NCBI GenBank assembly: GCA_031411495.1
Contig: JANOBD010000043.1
Span: 1 to 64,000 of the forward strand
Length of the DNA stretch: 64,000 bases
Origin: JANOBD01 sp031411495
GTDB taxonomy: Bacteria > Planctomycetota > Phycisphaerae > Tepidisphaerales > Tepidisphaeraceae
Reading direction: 5' to 3'
The notes under the pieces are model-generated. The model saw only the letters and a list, made by a program, of their open reading frames with translations, was not told where the DNA came from and did not search any database. Shown here in pieces: positions 27,138 through 37,212 of the stretch. Position 1 is the first letter of the stretch. Every line of letters starts with the position of its first letter. Made by a program: the position numbers and the translations under genes.

Positions 27138-29660
27138 TTAATCGCGACGACGCCGCGACAGAGCGCCGAGCATTCCGAACAAGGCAATCGTCGTCGGCTC
27201 GGGAACCATGGAGCGGGCCAGTTGCCAGTCGGACACGAAGTTTGCCGCCAGGTTTTGATCGACGTCGACCGAACCACTGGCCAGCAGCGTAACGCCGTAG
27301 TTCTGGGCGAGCGAGAGCAGGTCGTCGAAGCTGACGGCTCCGTCGTAATTGCTGTCGCCGCGGAGCCAGGTGGCGCCGATGCCGAGATTGTAGTTTTGCG
27401 CCAGCCTCAACAGATCGTCGAAGTTCACGGTGCGATCGAGATTGGTGTCGCCCTTGAGCGTGAACAGCGCGAGCAGCGAGTCGCTGTCCACCGATTGTCC
27501 GCGGAAGCTGGTGAGACCCAGATCGCCGTTTTCAACCAGGCCGATTGCCTTCGATGCGGTGATGCTTGAACTGGTCAGCCGGCCTGCCAGCACCTCGGCG
27601 ACAGCAGCGGTGTACATCGTTCCGCCGGTGTAATCGATCACCAGTCCGTTGTTGGTCAGATCCAGACTCGCGCCTGCGGCAACGGTCAGCGACTTGACCT
27701 TGCTGGTGCCGCTGTTGGTGCCGTTGCTGAGCACCTGGACGACGCCTTGCTGAACATCCAGCGTGTCGATCCGGACATGCTTCATCTTGAGGCTGCCGGC
27801 CCCGAGCTTGGTCAGGGAGAGCCCGTCCAGCGCCGCGGAATCGCCCGAGAGAGACAGGCTCGTACCGGCCGCGGTGCTGATGCGGGTGTTGCTGTTGAAC
27901 TGAATGCCAGTCGAGATGACATGGTTGCCTCTCGCGACATCGATCTTCGCCGAGGCGGTGGTCGAGCCGACTTCGAGGGTGAGCGTGCCGGCGCCGTCGA
28001 TGGTGTAGGCGGCGGTGTTGTCGAACTTCATAACGCCGAGCGTGCGGGATGAGTCGAGGGTGATCGTGCGGGGGCCGGAAATCGCGCCCAGGAAATTGGC
28101 GGTGACGCCGACGCCGTCCGGGGCGACGTTGCCCTTCCACTCGCCGGCGCTGGACCAGACGCCGCTGATATCGACGCCCCACTCGTTGAGGCTGAACGGC
28201 GCGTTTTGCGGCGTGAAGTTGCCGCCCTGGTAGAGGTCGATGTCGCTGATGCGCAGCTCGTCGATCACGCCGGGGAACGGCGCCGATCCGTTCTGGATCG
28301 AGCCGACTTCGATCGTGTCGGCGAGCGTGCCGAGGAAGTCAATCTGCGGCAGGCCGATGGTGGTGCCGGGGTTGGGTCCGGGCGCGGGAAGCGTCTGGCT
28401 CCAGTCGGCGATCACGTTGCCGTCGAGGTAGAGGTAGGACATATTCACTCCCTCATCCCACGACCAGGCGAGGTGGTGCCATTCCGAATCGAGGTTGACG
28501 GGGTTGGTCGTGGTCAGAATCCACGCGGTTTGGATGCCGTCACCGTCGGCGGAGGAGGCGACGGCCTGCAACCGACCGGAGGAGGTTTTCTGGAGCCGAA
28601 TGTCGCAGTCGGCCGGATTACCGGGGGTGGCCGACGGCTTGTAGAGATCGATAAAGCCGGAGTACTCGCCGTTGTTCCACGTATCGGTCTTGACCCACAT
28701 TTCGACGGTGCCACGGTCGACGTTGAAGTTTCCGGCGGCGGGATAGTTCACGGTGCCGCTAGGCGTGATAGGGTCCATTGCGCCTTCGCCGAACCGGGCG
28801 GGCGTGGCCACGACACCGCCGGTGTCGACGGCTTGGCGCGATCCACGCGCAAAGTCGGCGTCGAGACCACCGTTGCCGGTGATGCCGTCGTAGCTGGCGC
28901 TAAGCAGTGTGTGATTAATCAAGGCCGGATTGGGTCGCGTCGGCGCGCCGACCACGCCGGACTGGTACGAACTGAGACGATCAAGCTGCCATCGACCGTT
29001 GTCGACGCCGGTGCCGTCGCCGAACCAGATGGCATGCGCGCCGCCGGCCGTCAGGGTCTTGACGGCCACCGGAGTGTGGTAGTTGTCGACGTAGAGCTTC
29101 GCGACGCTGCCTTGGACATCCGTGCGATAAGTGTGCCAGCCGTAAGGATCACCGAGCGTCTTCAGCCGGCCGTTCGCGTTGCCATCGCCCGACTGGAGCT
29201 CGGCGGTGAGCAGCCTGCCGGTGGAACCGTTCGGGTAGGCCCACTGGAACTCGTTGTGGAAACGGGTGAATGCCCAGTTGGTGGGGTTGCCCGCGAAGAC
29301 GCCGGCGGCGCTGCGGTTGGTGACGACGGTCGAGTCGAGGCGCGCCCGCCATTCGACGCTGTAGCCATCGGTGCTGTTGACATTCCAGTTCGCCGCCGGG
29401 GCGTCGATCTCGAATCCGCTGGAGACGCTTGCACCCTGTCCATCGCCGGTGTTGAACTCCAGCACGCGATCGCCGCCGCCCAGATCGATCAGGTTGCGTG
29501 TGCTGTTGGCGCCGAATGCATAACCGGGTGAAACGAACGGCTGGCCAACCGCATTCGGCATGACGTTCGCGTCGGGGTCGTAGGTCCAGGTCTGAGCCAA
29601 GGCCGCTTGCACGCCTAGTCCAGCGGCAACGGCAATCAACAATGAAATTCGGGGCTTCAT
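27138..29660 (-). CDS. Large secreted LamG protein with dockerin-like repeats and PEP-CTERM
   Basis: An 840-aa exported protein with signal MKPRISLLIAVAAGLGVQAALA (broken here: basic start, hydrophobic core, ALA cut). Residues about 30-240 form a first lectin-like domain. About 300-480 a LamG domain (GTVEMWVKTDTW, WHHLAWSWDEG, SYLYLDGNVIADW, IDELRISDIDLY). Then a strand-rich passenger-like region, two dockerin-like loops (GDTNLDRTVNFDDLL, GDSNYDGAVSFDDLL), and VPEPTTIALFGML with an Arg cluster. It opens the minus-strand unit 29660-23134 behind promoter C, about 50 nt downstream of the -10. Confidence 0.85.
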   Translation of the reverse strand: MKPRISLLIAVAAGLGVQAALAQTWTYDPDANVMPNAVGQPFVSPGYAFGANSTRNLIDLGGGDRVLEFNTGDGQGASVSSGFEIDAPAANWNVNSTDGYSVEWRARLDSTVVTNRSAAGVFAGNPTNWAFTRFHNEFQWAYPNGSTGRLLTAELQSGDGNANGRLKTLGDPYGWHTYRTDVQGSVAKLYVDNYHTPVAVKTLTAGGAHAIWFGDGTGVDNGRWQLDRLSSYQSGVVGAPTRPNPALINHTLLSASYDGITGNGGLDADFARGSRQAVDTGGVVATPARFGEGAMDPITPSGTVNYPAAGNFNVDRGTVEMWVKTDTWNNGEYSGFIDLYKPSATPGNPADCDIRLQKTSSGRLQAVASSADGDGIQTAWILTTTNPVNLDSEWHHLAWSWDEGVNMSYLYLDGNVIADWSQTLPAPGPNPGTTIGLPQIDFLGTLADTIEVGSIQNGSAPFPGVIDELRISDIDLYQGGNFTPQNAPFSLNEWGVDISGVWSSAGEWKGNVAPDGVGVTANFLGAISGPRTITLDSSRTLGVMKFDNTAAYTIDGAGTLTLEVGSTTASAKIDVARGNHVISTGIQFNSNTRISTAAGTSLSLSGDSAALDGLSLTKLGAGSLKMKHVRIDTLDVQQGVVQVLSNGTNSGTSKVKSLTVAAGASLDLTNNGLVIDYTGGTMYTAAVAEVLAGRLTSSSITASKAIGLVENGDLGLTSFRGQSVDSDSLLALFTLKGDTNLDRTVNFDDLLRLAQNYNLGIGATWLRGDSNYDGAVSFDDLLSLAQNYGVTLLASGSVDVDQNLAANFVSDWQLARSMVPEPTTIALFGMLGALSRRRRD

Positions 29661-29710
29661 TCTTCCTCCGGGTCGGACTGCAGGTGGATCAGATTTTTCG
29701 CGAACAACAG

Positions 29711-29745
29711 ACTTAATTTATTTCATGAACTAAGTTGCTTGTCAA
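29711..29745 (-). promoter_or_regulatory. Promoter with shared 25-bp operator, site C
   Basis: Minus strand: TTGACA (29740-29745), 18 nt, ATAAAT (29716-29721). The operator at 29711-29735 starts ACTT, has TTC at 7-9 and ATAAAT at 15-20 and ends TAAGT. It is the most symmetric of the five: ACTTA at one end, TAAGT at the other. It drives the unit 29660-23134 and stands back to back with site D. Confidence 0.8.
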
Positions 29746-29826
29746 GAAATAAAGCGATGCGTTTTCGACAAGTGTTCGGTTGTGTGTTCAAACATGATCG
29801 AATTACTGCCGATGGGATTTGTGAGA

Positions 29827-29861
29827 TTGACAGATGACTTATTTCGGAGCATAAACTAAAT
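29827..29861 (+). promoter_or_regulatory. Promoter with shared 25-bp operator, site D
   Basis: TTGACA (29827-29832), 18 nt, ATAAAC (29851-29856). The operator at 29837-29861 starts 4 nt after the -35 with ACTT, AT, TTC, five bases, ATAAAC. The first gene begins at 29882, so the leader is very short. It drives the plus-strand unit 29882-39825. Confidence 0.8.
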
Positions 29862-29881
29862 CGCCTCGACTTCCCAACTCT

Positions 29882-31237
29882 ATGCCGCACTATTCACCAC
29901 AAACCTCGCCCACGCGAACGTATGAGCCCAATATCGTCCATAACCCGTTTAGGTGGATGGGGATCTGGACACCTCAAGGGTGGCGCGTCCACGAGAAACG
30001 ATGGGGCAACGCGACGCCGGTCACAGTGAGTCTCAGCGGCGATGGACATACCACCTTCTTCCCGAATGCCCTGCGCGACCCGGCGTTGGGTAAGGTCGCG
30101 TGGACCGATGACCTTCATCTGAAGGATGATCCGTTCACCGACGGAGGCATCTACCCGGCAGATCCCCGCGTCGAGTATCCAGCAGGTCGGCCCCGCTGGG
30201 CGGTCTCTCACACCCTGCTGTGCTACCCCTTCGCTGACCATGGCCTCTACACGCACGAATACACCTGGGACCTGCGGCACGGACACCTGCAAACACACTT
30301 TCGCCATCACGTCGTCGAGAAGGCTCGAACCGATAGCCGCGACGGATTGACCGTTCGAGTCGCGCGGACGCCGATCAGCCAGACGATCGAGGGCAACGTC
30401 CATTATCCGCTGCCCAATAGCGCGGTACGCGGCGTCTGGGACGATGCCGCGCGGTCGAGTCGGAACTATTACACGCGACGCGTCCTCCAGAAAATCGGCA
30501 TGCATAACGGCGTATACGCCAATGCCCCGTTCGCACCGGTCGTTCAGTGTTATGGCATGTACGAAGTACGCCCCGAGGAACGGCTTGACGGCATCTTCGA
30601 CAGCGATTCGGGTCTTTGCATTGATGAACGGCGCGCGATCGAAGAACTCAAGATCGCGTTCGACGAACCGAAGATCGCATTGCTCCCGCTCGAGCCTTAT
30701 CGCATGACACGAAGCCGCGTTTACGAGTGCGAGATCGGCTTGATGAGCCGGCTGTTCGGCACAGTCGATCGCGCGTTCCTCGAAGCGGCGAAGACGAAGC
30801 TTGGAACGAAATTCTCACCCGGAGTCGTCGGCTACGCTGCGCAGAACGCAGTCGCCTCGGATGAAATCGGCTATTGCGGATATTGCGCGACGTGCGATCT
30901 GGATGACGACGGCCACGTCAGTGAGCAGGACCTCTCGCGCATCGAAAAGCACCTCGGTCGCGAGGTGCGGCTGAACCTCTACCGTCATGCCTATTACGGC
31001 GGCGACTGGCTGTCCACGACGATCTGCCTCACGCCCGACCACGAGCCGGGCACCCCCGCCATTGCGGACTACGAGTACGGCGGCGGCTACGAGGCGGGAT
31101 CGGGCGTGGTGAAACTGCTTGAAACCCCCGGGCCGGATCGAGACGTCTGGGTCGAATACCACTACGACGCTCCCGCCGCGCCCGGCGAGAACAATATTCG
31201 CGTGCATCTCTATCGTGAGCTCTTAAACCGAGGTTGA
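29882..31237 (+). CDS. Unrecognised 451-aa protein with an EF-hand/dockerin-like loop
   Basis: A soluble protein with no signal peptide and high Tyr/His/Trp content. Near residue 340 it has a CGYCATC cysteine cluster, directly followed by a canonical Ca-binding loop DLDDDGHVSEQD and a helix. The rest is strand-rich with HGLYTHEYTWDL and VHYPLPNSAVRG. I do not know the family. It is the first gene behind promoter D and its stop is 3 nt before the ATG of the GHL10-like protein, so it is tightly coupled to glycan breakdown. Confidence 0.65.
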   Translation: MPHYSPQTSPTRTYEPNIVHNPFRWMGIWTPQGWRVHEKRWGNATPVTVSLSGDGHTTFFPNALRDPALGKVAWTDDLHLKDDPFTDGGIYPADPRVEYPAGRPRWAVSHTLLCYPFADHGLYTHEYTWDLRHGHLQTHFRHHVVEKARTDSRDGLTVRVARTPISQTIEGNVHYPLPNSAVRGVWDDAARSSRNYYTRRVLQKIGMHNGVYANAPFAPVVQCYGMYEVRPEERLDGIFDSDSGLCIDERRAIEELKIAFDEPKIALLPLEPYRMTRSRVYECEIGLMSRLFGTVDRAFLEAAKTKLGTKFSPGVVGYAAQNAVASDEIGYCGYCATCDLDDDGHVSEQDLSRIEKHLGREVRLNLYRHAYYGGDWLSTTICLTPDHEPGTPAIADYEYGGGYEAGSGVVKLLETPGPDRDVWVEYHYDAPAAPGENNIRVHLYRELLNRG

Positions 31238-31239
31238 CC

Positions 31240-33051
31240 ATGGGACATCGCTTATTCCTTGTTGCGTTGCTCTGCTTTTGCGGTAGCGCGCTGGCGGAGA
31301 ACCTGCTGAAAAACAGCAGCTTCGAAGAGCGCGACACGACCAACAGACTGTTGCCTCGCTATTGGACGGAAACACATTATCAAAGCGCGCCGCTGCAGTT
31401 TACCGGAGAGCACCATGACGGCGCGACCGCCGGACTGATACCCGGCGACGGGAAGAGTTACCTCTGGCGGCAAGACATCATGAACCCGAGTGCGCGCGCG
31501 TTCACGCTCAGCGCTTTCGTCAAGGCCGACAACGTCACGCTCACCGACAAAGACGATCATGCGATGCTGTATGGCCATATCATCTACAAAGGTCAGCCGT
31601 ACGAATCAGCGACGCACTTCTTCTGCAAAATCAAGCCCGGCACTTACGACTGGCAGCAGATCAGTGTGGTCGGCGCGGCCGCAGGCGACGGGCCGATCGA
31701 GCGCGTTCACATCAGCGTCGTCGGCAAGCTCTCCGCGGGCCGGCTGCTGGTAGATCAGGTCGAGGTGTCGCCGAATGTCGAGCTCTCGCCAGAAGGCACC
31801 CTTCGCAGCAAAGTCACCGACCTGCAAGCGCTCCTCGAGAAAGCCGGCAACCTCGACGGCTCCGTCACAGAAGCGCAGACGGAGTTGAAAGCGGCAACAG
31901 CGGCGTTTGCGGCGGAGAAACCTGATCTGACAACCGCGCACAATCACTGGGTCGCCGCCTGCCGAGCCGTCTCGCACGAAGTCTGGGCAAAACTCTTCCC
32001 CGAATGCATGAGCGAGAAGACGACCGAAGCCAAGATGCTCTACCACGGCGGACAGGGAAGCACCCCGGCTGACACCGATTCACAGCTGAGCCTCGTCCGC
32101 TCGATGAACTGTAACGGCCTTCTCTTCTCCCTGGGTTCGTGGATGAGCGTGAACTACCCGTCCGCACTCGTCCCCCTTGAAAAGGGCTACGACCCGAACC
32201 AGGACATGCTCAAGTATCAGATCGACGCCGCTCACAAGAGCGGGATCAAGGTGTTCGGCTATCTCGCGGCGTGCTACGGGACGAGCAGCCCGCAGAGCGG
32301 TCCCGACGGGCTGTTTGAGAAACATCCCGAGTGGTTTGCCACCAGTCCCGACGCGAACATGCCAAAGTTCCCCGACCCCGCCAACCCGGAGTTCCAGGAG
32401 TACATCACCAAGGTGTATGTCGAACTGGCGACCAAGTATCCGATCGACGGCATCGGCCTGGATTACATCCGCTACCCCACCGAGACCGCGCTGAACTATG
32501 ACGAAAACAACCGCAAGGCCATCCTCGCCAAATACGGCATCGACATCAGCGGCGGGATTGATCTGTCGCGCGATCCGGCTAAGTGGGAGAAGATCAAGCA
32601 ATATCGTGGCGAGGTCGTCGGCTCTCTCGTCAAGCGCGTTCGTGACGCCGTGAAACAGGCGCGCCCGGACTGCGCGATCATCGCGTGCCTCATCTCCGAG
32701 CCCGAATTGTGCGTCGAGTACGGACAGAACTGGCCCGCCTCATCAGCCAACCTCGATTACGCGTCGCCGATGAATTATGACGACCGATCGATCAACGTGA
32801 AGATGCTGGAAGCACAAAAGGCCATCTTCGCGAAGAACAAGGTCGTCTATATTCCGGCCGTCGGCGGGATGCCCGAATTGCACCAGCAGCGCACCATCAG
32901 CGAGTGGGCAAAGCACGTCGCGATGCAGCGTAAGATCAACGGCGACGGCATCATCATCTACCGCATGGGCGGCCTCGACCAAGGCGTGGCCGCGTTCTTC
33001 GGCAATGGGCCATTCCACAACAAGGCGGAGTTTCCCAAGCCACTGAAGTGA
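31240..33051 (+). CDS. Secreted GHL10 (DUF187)-like glycoside hydrolase with N-terminal CBM
   Basis: A 603-aa exported protein with a signal peptide ending SALA. Residues about 20-180 form a CBM-like beta-sandwich (NLLKNSSFEE at the start, LSAFVKADNV). A helical linker follows. Residues about 265-590 are a TIM barrel with FGYLAACYG, GIGLDYIRYP (signature strand of the group), YASPMNYDD and a terminal GIIIYRMG. Related proteins are annotated as family 10-like glycosyl hydrolases. Substrate unknown. GAGG precedes ATG 31240; an overlapping TTG at 31234 is less likely. Confidence 0.8.
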   Translation: MGHRLFLVALLCFCGSALAENLLKNSSFEERDTTNRLLPRYWTETHYQSAPLQFTGEHHDGATAGLIPGDGKSYLWRQDIMNPSARAFTLSAFVKADNVTLTDKDDHAMLYGHIIYKGQPYESATHFFCKIKPGTYDWQQISVVGAAAGDGPIERVHISVVGKLSAGRLLVDQVEVSPNVELSPEGTLRSKVTDLQALLEKAGNLDGSVTEAQTELKAATAAFAAEKPDLTTAHNHWVAACRAVSHEVWAKLFPECMSEKTTEAKMLYHGGQGSTPADTDSQLSLVRSMNCNGLLFSLGSWMSVNYPSALVPLEKGYDPNQDMLKYQIDAAHKSGIKVFGYLAACYGTSSPQSGPDGLFEKHPEWFATSPDANMPKFPDPANPEFQEYITKVYVELATKYPIDGIGLDYIRYPTETALNYDENNRKAILAKYGIDISGGIDLSRDPAKWEKIKQYRGEVVGSLVKRVRDAVKQARPDCAIIACLISEPELCVEYGQNWPASSANLDYASPMNYDDRSINVKMLEAQKAIFAKNKVVYIPAVGGMPELHQQRTISEWAKHVAMQRKINGDGIIIYRMGGLDQGVAAFFGNGPFHNKAEFPKPLK

Positions 33052-33203
33052 TCCGCGCCAAGGGTTCGCTAGCAATCCGGAGTGATCGGCAGAACCAGCG
33101 CGCCGTGTCGGTAACGTTCAGGAATGTTTCATCGAACCCAACAAGATCGGCTTGTGTCGTCTGAGCTGGCGCTGCGACGATCAACGTGTTAACCGGAGGC
33201 GAA

Positions 33204-36143
33204 ATGCCAGAGGCTCGAACTAGGCTGCATGGACCCCGTACTTTCGCGCTGCTGACGGCAGTGGCGGGCATCGCGTCGACATCACTCGCTACCGAATCGC
33301 CCTCCTTTTCCGTCGACGTCGTTCAGGATCAGATTCTGTACACCGCGACGCCGGCGGCGAGCACGGTTCCCGGCTTCAAGCCGCACATCAACTTCCCGTT
33401 CCTGAGCAAGCGCGGCAACGGGAGCTTCGTCCTCTGGTGGACCGTGGGTCAAACGAACGGCGTTGGTAACTTCGGCCTGGGTTCGACCAGTGCGAATGGA
33501 TCGAGCTGGACGGCGCCCAACGCGGCGTTTCCCTTCATGCCGCCGATCCACGATGCCAAGCCTGCCGGCCAGACCAGCCGCGGCTTTGTGATCAACATGT
33601 CCAGTCCGACGGGAACCAGCACCTGGAATCACGGACGGTACCTGTCCAGCGACGGCGGCGTGACGTGGGCGCAGCAGTCGAGCGGTTCCAATTACGACAC
33701 GCTTGGCGTCAACTATCTGAGCATGTACCAGAATCCGGGCTCGGTGGTCCAGATCGGCGCAACGACACTGATCAGCGCCTTCGGGCAGCGGCCGGGGCTC
33801 AACACATTTGAACTCGTCCTCTTTGCCAGCACCGACGGCGGACAGAACTTCGTCCGCCGCGCCACCGTCGCCGACTACATCGCTGGCAACAACACCAGCA
33901 TGGGAGAGGAGGGGCCGAACGAGTCCGACATCATTCGCCTGAATAACGGACAACTGATGGCCGTCTTTCGCACGGGGCAGCCATTCCCAAACGCGGACCT
34001 CAACGCGACGACCCCGTCCATTTTCTTCAGTCACTCCGCGGACGAAGGCGTCACCTGGACGTCGCCGAAGATGCTCGGCGTGATGGGTGCGTTCCCGCAC
34101 GTTCACAAACTGGACGACGGCAGCATCGCGATGACCTACGGCCGAGCCGGCGACAAGATTATGTTTGCCGATCCCACCGGCAAACGCTGGAGCAAACCTA
34201 CGTCGATCAACAGCACCAGCTCGAGCGGATACGTCCGCATGCACCGGCGCGACTCCGACGGCAAATGGCTCTATGCCTACGATCAATCCAGCTTCTACCC
34301 GCCCGGCTGGAATGGAAGCGCGCCCTCGGGATACATCTTTGCCAACGACACGATGGCGAACATGCGGGTCGCCACGCTGGACATCAAGCCGGTCAAGACC
34401 TTTGACTACTACCCGTGGGCGACCCGCTACGACGGCGACGTGACGCCCGATCAGCTCCCCGAACCGTGGACGCCGACGCTCAGCGGCGCCGTGAGCGCTT
34501 ATCAATGGGCCGACCTCGGGCAGGATTACCTGCGCACCGACTCGGGCGGAACGGGCACGAGCCGGGCGATTTTCTACACGCTCCCGGGAGGCGGTTCGAC
34601 GTCCTGGACGCCGATGGATTTCGCGCTGGGAACGGTGATCGAAATGCGCGCGCGAGCCGGCTCGGTAGGAACCGCCGAAGGCAGCGCCAGCATCTTCGCC
34701 GGCGACGGCACCAACGGATTCGTCAGCCTGGAAATCACCGGCAACGCCGTCAACCTCGAAGGTCTGGGTGGCAACGGGTCACAAGTCGTTCTCAACTCGA
34801 CCACCCTGCCCGGCTTTGACCCCAAGGCGTGGCACGATTATCGACTTGTCATTGCACCGCTGGATAGCGCCGGCGGAGCGATCCGCGCGCAGCTCTTCCT
34901 CGACGGCAACCTCTACACCCCGGTCCTCACCCAGTCGCTGCTCCCCTCCAGCGTGAACGAAATTCGCTTCGGCGACCAGACCGGAACCAACAACGGCGTG
35001 CTCGATCTGGACTACCTCCGCTTCGGCACCCGCGCCAACCAGTGGAAGTCAGACGTCTCAGGAACCTGGCATGACCCCGCCCGCTGGTCCACGTCCGTAC
35101 CCAACGCCGCATCCTCGACCGCTTACCTGCTCCAGTCGATCCGAAACTCGCGCACCATCACTCTGGATGCGCCGGCAACGATCGGGAATCTGGTCTTCGA
35201 TAATCCAAGTTCCTACACGATCAGCGGCACACAACTCCTGACCTTCGATGCACCGGGCGGATCGAACATCACCCTGGTCACCGGCAACCACTCGGTCCTG
35301 GCGCCGATGCGACTGAACAACGCAACGCGCATCCAGGGAACCGGCGATCTGACCGCCCGCAACATCACCAACCTTGCCTCGCTCTCAATCGAATTGGACA
35401 TGACTGCCAAAGACATCGACGGCGGCGGATCGATCACGATCGCCAGCGGCGCCTCGCTCCGCGCCGAACGCGTTGTCGCCGATGCGGTCGTAGCCAACGG
35501 CGCGTTGCGCATCGACGCACATCCGGCGAACCTGGCGAGCCGCGTCAGTTCGCTCACGCTCGCGGCGGGCGTTTCGTTGGATTTGAATGAAGCCCTGGTC
35601 GTCGATTACACGGGCGCGAGCCCTGAATCGACGCTGCGCAACTTGCTGCTGACCGGATACAGCCTCGGCACCTGGACGGGCCCGGGCATTCGCAGTTCGA
35701 CGGCCGCGGCCAGCGGACTGACGATCGGTCACGCCAACGCCGCCGACCTGTTCAGTTCGTTCCCGGCGACCTACGGCGGCGTGACCATCGATTCGACGAC
35801 GATCATCGTCGCGCTCACCATCGCCGGCGATGCCAATCTGGATAGGACCGTTGATTTCACCGATTTGCTCAGCCTGGCGCAAAACTACAACTCGCCCGGA
35901 CAATGGAGCGACGGCGACTTCAATTACAGTCAGTTCGTCGAGTTCAATGATCTGCTGCTTCTGGCACAGAACTACGGCGCGTCGGCATTAAACGCCAACG
36001 AGCGCGCGATCCTCGGCGAGTCGTTCGCCAGCGATTGGGAACTGGCTCGCAGCCTGGTGCCCGAGCCCACCGTCTCCCTGGCCTCCTCTGCCGGCCTGCT
36101 GTGCTTCGCAGGCCGAAGACGCAGGTCGGCCATCGGCTTGTAG
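33204..36143 (+). CDS. Secreted sialidase-fold protein with LamG-like, dockerin and PEP-CTERM parts
   Basis: A 979-aa exported protein. After a signal ending SLATE, residues about 40-400 form a sialidase-type propeller with Asp boxes SSDGGVTW, STDGGQNF and SADEGVTW. Residues about 410-610 are a jelly roll (LFLDGNLYTP, EIRFGDQTG, LDYLRFG). A strand-rich passenger-like region follows, then dockerin-like loops (GDANLDRTVDFTDLL and an imperfect second), and VPEPTVSLASSAGLL with an Arg cluster. GGAGG precedes the ATG at 33204. It is the surface-exposed counterpart of the cytoplasmic BNR protein at 10358. Confidence 0.85.
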   Translation: MPEARTRLHGPRTFALLTAVAGIASTSLATESPSFSVDVVQDQILYTATPAASTVPGFKPHINFPFLSKRGNGSFVLWWTVGQTNGVGNFGLGSTSANGSSWTAPNAAFPFMPPIHDAKPAGQTSRGFVINMSSPTGTSTWNHGRYLSSDGGVTWAQQSSGSNYDTLGVNYLSMYQNPGSVVQIGATTLISAFGQRPGLNTFELVLFASTDGGQNFVRRATVADYIAGNNTSMGEEGPNESDIIRLNNGQLMAVFRTGQPFPNADLNATTPSIFFSHSADEGVTWTSPKMLGVMGAFPHVHKLDDGSIAMTYGRAGDKIMFADPTGKRWSKPTSINSTSSSGYVRMHRRDSDGKWLYAYDQSSFYPPGWNGSAPSGYIFANDTMANMRVATLDIKPVKTFDYYPWATRYDGDVTPDQLPEPWTPTLSGAVSAYQWADLGQDYLRTDSGGTGTSRAIFYTLPGGGSTSWTPMDFALGTVIEMRARAGSVGTAEGSASIFAGDGTNGFVSLEITGNAVNLEGLGGNGSQVVLNSTTLPGFDPKAWHDYRLVIAPLDSAGGAIRAQLFLDGNLYTPVLTQSLLPSSVNEIRFGDQTGTNNGVLDLDYLRFGTRANQWKSDVSGTWHDPARWSTSVPNAASSTAYLLQSIRNSRTITLDAPATIGNLVFDNPSSYTISGTQLLTFDAPGGSNITLVTGNHSVLAPMRLNNATRIQGTGDLTARNITNLASLSIELDMTAKDIDGGGSITIASGASLRAERVVADAVVANGALRIDAHPANLASRVSSLTLAAGVSLDLNEALVVDYTGASPESTLRNLLLTGYSLGTWTGPGIRSSTAAASGLTIGHANAADLFSSFPATYGGVTIDSTTIIVALTIAGDANLDRTVDFTDLLSLAQNYNSPGQWSDGDFNYSQFVEFNDLLLLAQNYGASALNANERAILGESFASDWELARSLVPEPTVSLASSAGLLCFAGRRRRSAIGL

Positions 36144-36191
36144 ACTGGTGGCTCTTGCAGGAAGCAATCCGGCACTCAAAGGTTCCGCAAC

Positions 36192-37202
36192 ATGCACAAG
36201 ATCCTCGTGGTTGGTGTTGGCTCGATCGGTGAACGGCACCTTCGCTGTTTCCTCGCGACCGGCCGCGCAACAATAGGATTCTGCGAACTAAACGAGTCAC
36301 TACGTCACGCGGTTGCCGAGCGGTATCTGAATGCTCGACCATTCTCCAGCCTGGAGGCGGCGTTGCTTGAGCGGTGGGATGCGGCGGTCATCGCCACACC
36401 CGCACACACCCACATCGCCATTGCACGGATGCTGGCGGAGCGCGACGTTCACTTGCTGATCGAAAAGCCGCTCAGCATTTCGATGGAAGGCGTTGAGGAT
36501 TTGCGCGATCTCTGCGACCGCCGCAAGCGCGTCGTCGGCGTTGCCTACATTCATCGCGCGAACGCCGTCTTCGCTGCGATGCGCAAGGCCATCGTCAGCG
36601 GACGATTCGGAATGCCGCTTCAGGTCATCGCGACGTGTGGACAGCACTTTCCCACTTTCCGACCCGCCTACAAAGACATCTACTACGCCGATCGAAACAA
36701 GGGCGGCGGCGCGATTCAGGATGCGCTGACCCACGTCATCAACGCCGCCGAGTGGATCGTCGGCCCCGTCGACCGGCTGATGGGCGATGCCCAGCATGCA
36801 GCGCTGCCGGGCGTGGACGTGGAGGACGCGGTGCATGCACTCACGCGACACGGCAAGGTCATGGGCTGCTTCTCGCTCAATCAGTTTCAGCAGCCCAACG
36901 AGTTCGTCCTCACGGTCGTCTGCGAGCGTGGCACCATTCGCTTCGAGCCCGGTTTGTCTCGCTGGCGGTGGATGACCGAGATCAATGGGACCTGGCAGGA
37001 CGAGCAATTCCCGCTCGTCGAACGAGACGCCATCTTCACGAATCAGGCCAACGCATTTCTGGACGCGTGCGGGGGCAAGGCCGATGTTCTGTGCACGCTC
37101 GACGAAGCGATCGGAACGTTACGCGTGAACCTCTCGCTATTGGAGGCCGTCACCTCGGACCGATGGCATCATCTCGCGCGTGCATCATCTTCAAACCGCT
37201 GA
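36192..37202 (+). CDS. Gfo/Idh/MocA-family oxidoreductase
   Basis: A 336-aa NAD(P)-dependent sugar dehydrogenase-like enzyme. The Rossmann fingerprint is VVGVGSIGERH at residues 6-16. The conserved EKPLS is near 95. The distal (alpha/beta) substrate domain includes GGGAIQDALTHVIN near 180, with the catalytic His/Asp region. Members oxidise or epimerise sugars and inositols, including amino sugars. It is encoded directly downstream of the exported sialidase-like protein. Confidence 0.88.
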   Translation: MHKILVVGVGSIGERHLRCFLATGRATIGFCELNESLRHAVAERYLNARPFSSLEAALLERWDAAVIATPAHTHIAIARMLAERDVHLLIEKPLSISMEGVEDLRDLCDRRKRVVGVAYIHRANAVFAAMRKAIVSGRFGMPLQVIATCGQHFPTFRPAYKDIYYADRNKGGGAIQDALTHVINAAEWIVGPVDRLMGDAQHAALPGVDVEDAVHALTRHGKVMGCFSLNQFQQPNEFVLTVVCERGTIRFEPGLSRWRWMTEINGTWQDEQFPLVERDAIFTNQANAFLDACGGKADVLCTLDEAIGTLRVNLSLLEAVTSDRWHHLARASSSNR

Positions 37203-37212
37203 GGACGCAGGT

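Noticed and set aside
28206..29531. 441-codon plus-strand frame opposite the LamG/dockerin protein
   Set aside because: The opposite strand encodes a complete signal peptide, LamG, dockerin and PEP-CTERM protein; the plus frame has no motif.
33282..34505. 407-codon minus frame opposite the sialidase-like protein
   Set aside because: Shadow of a gene with Asp boxes and PEP-CTERM; no features of its own.
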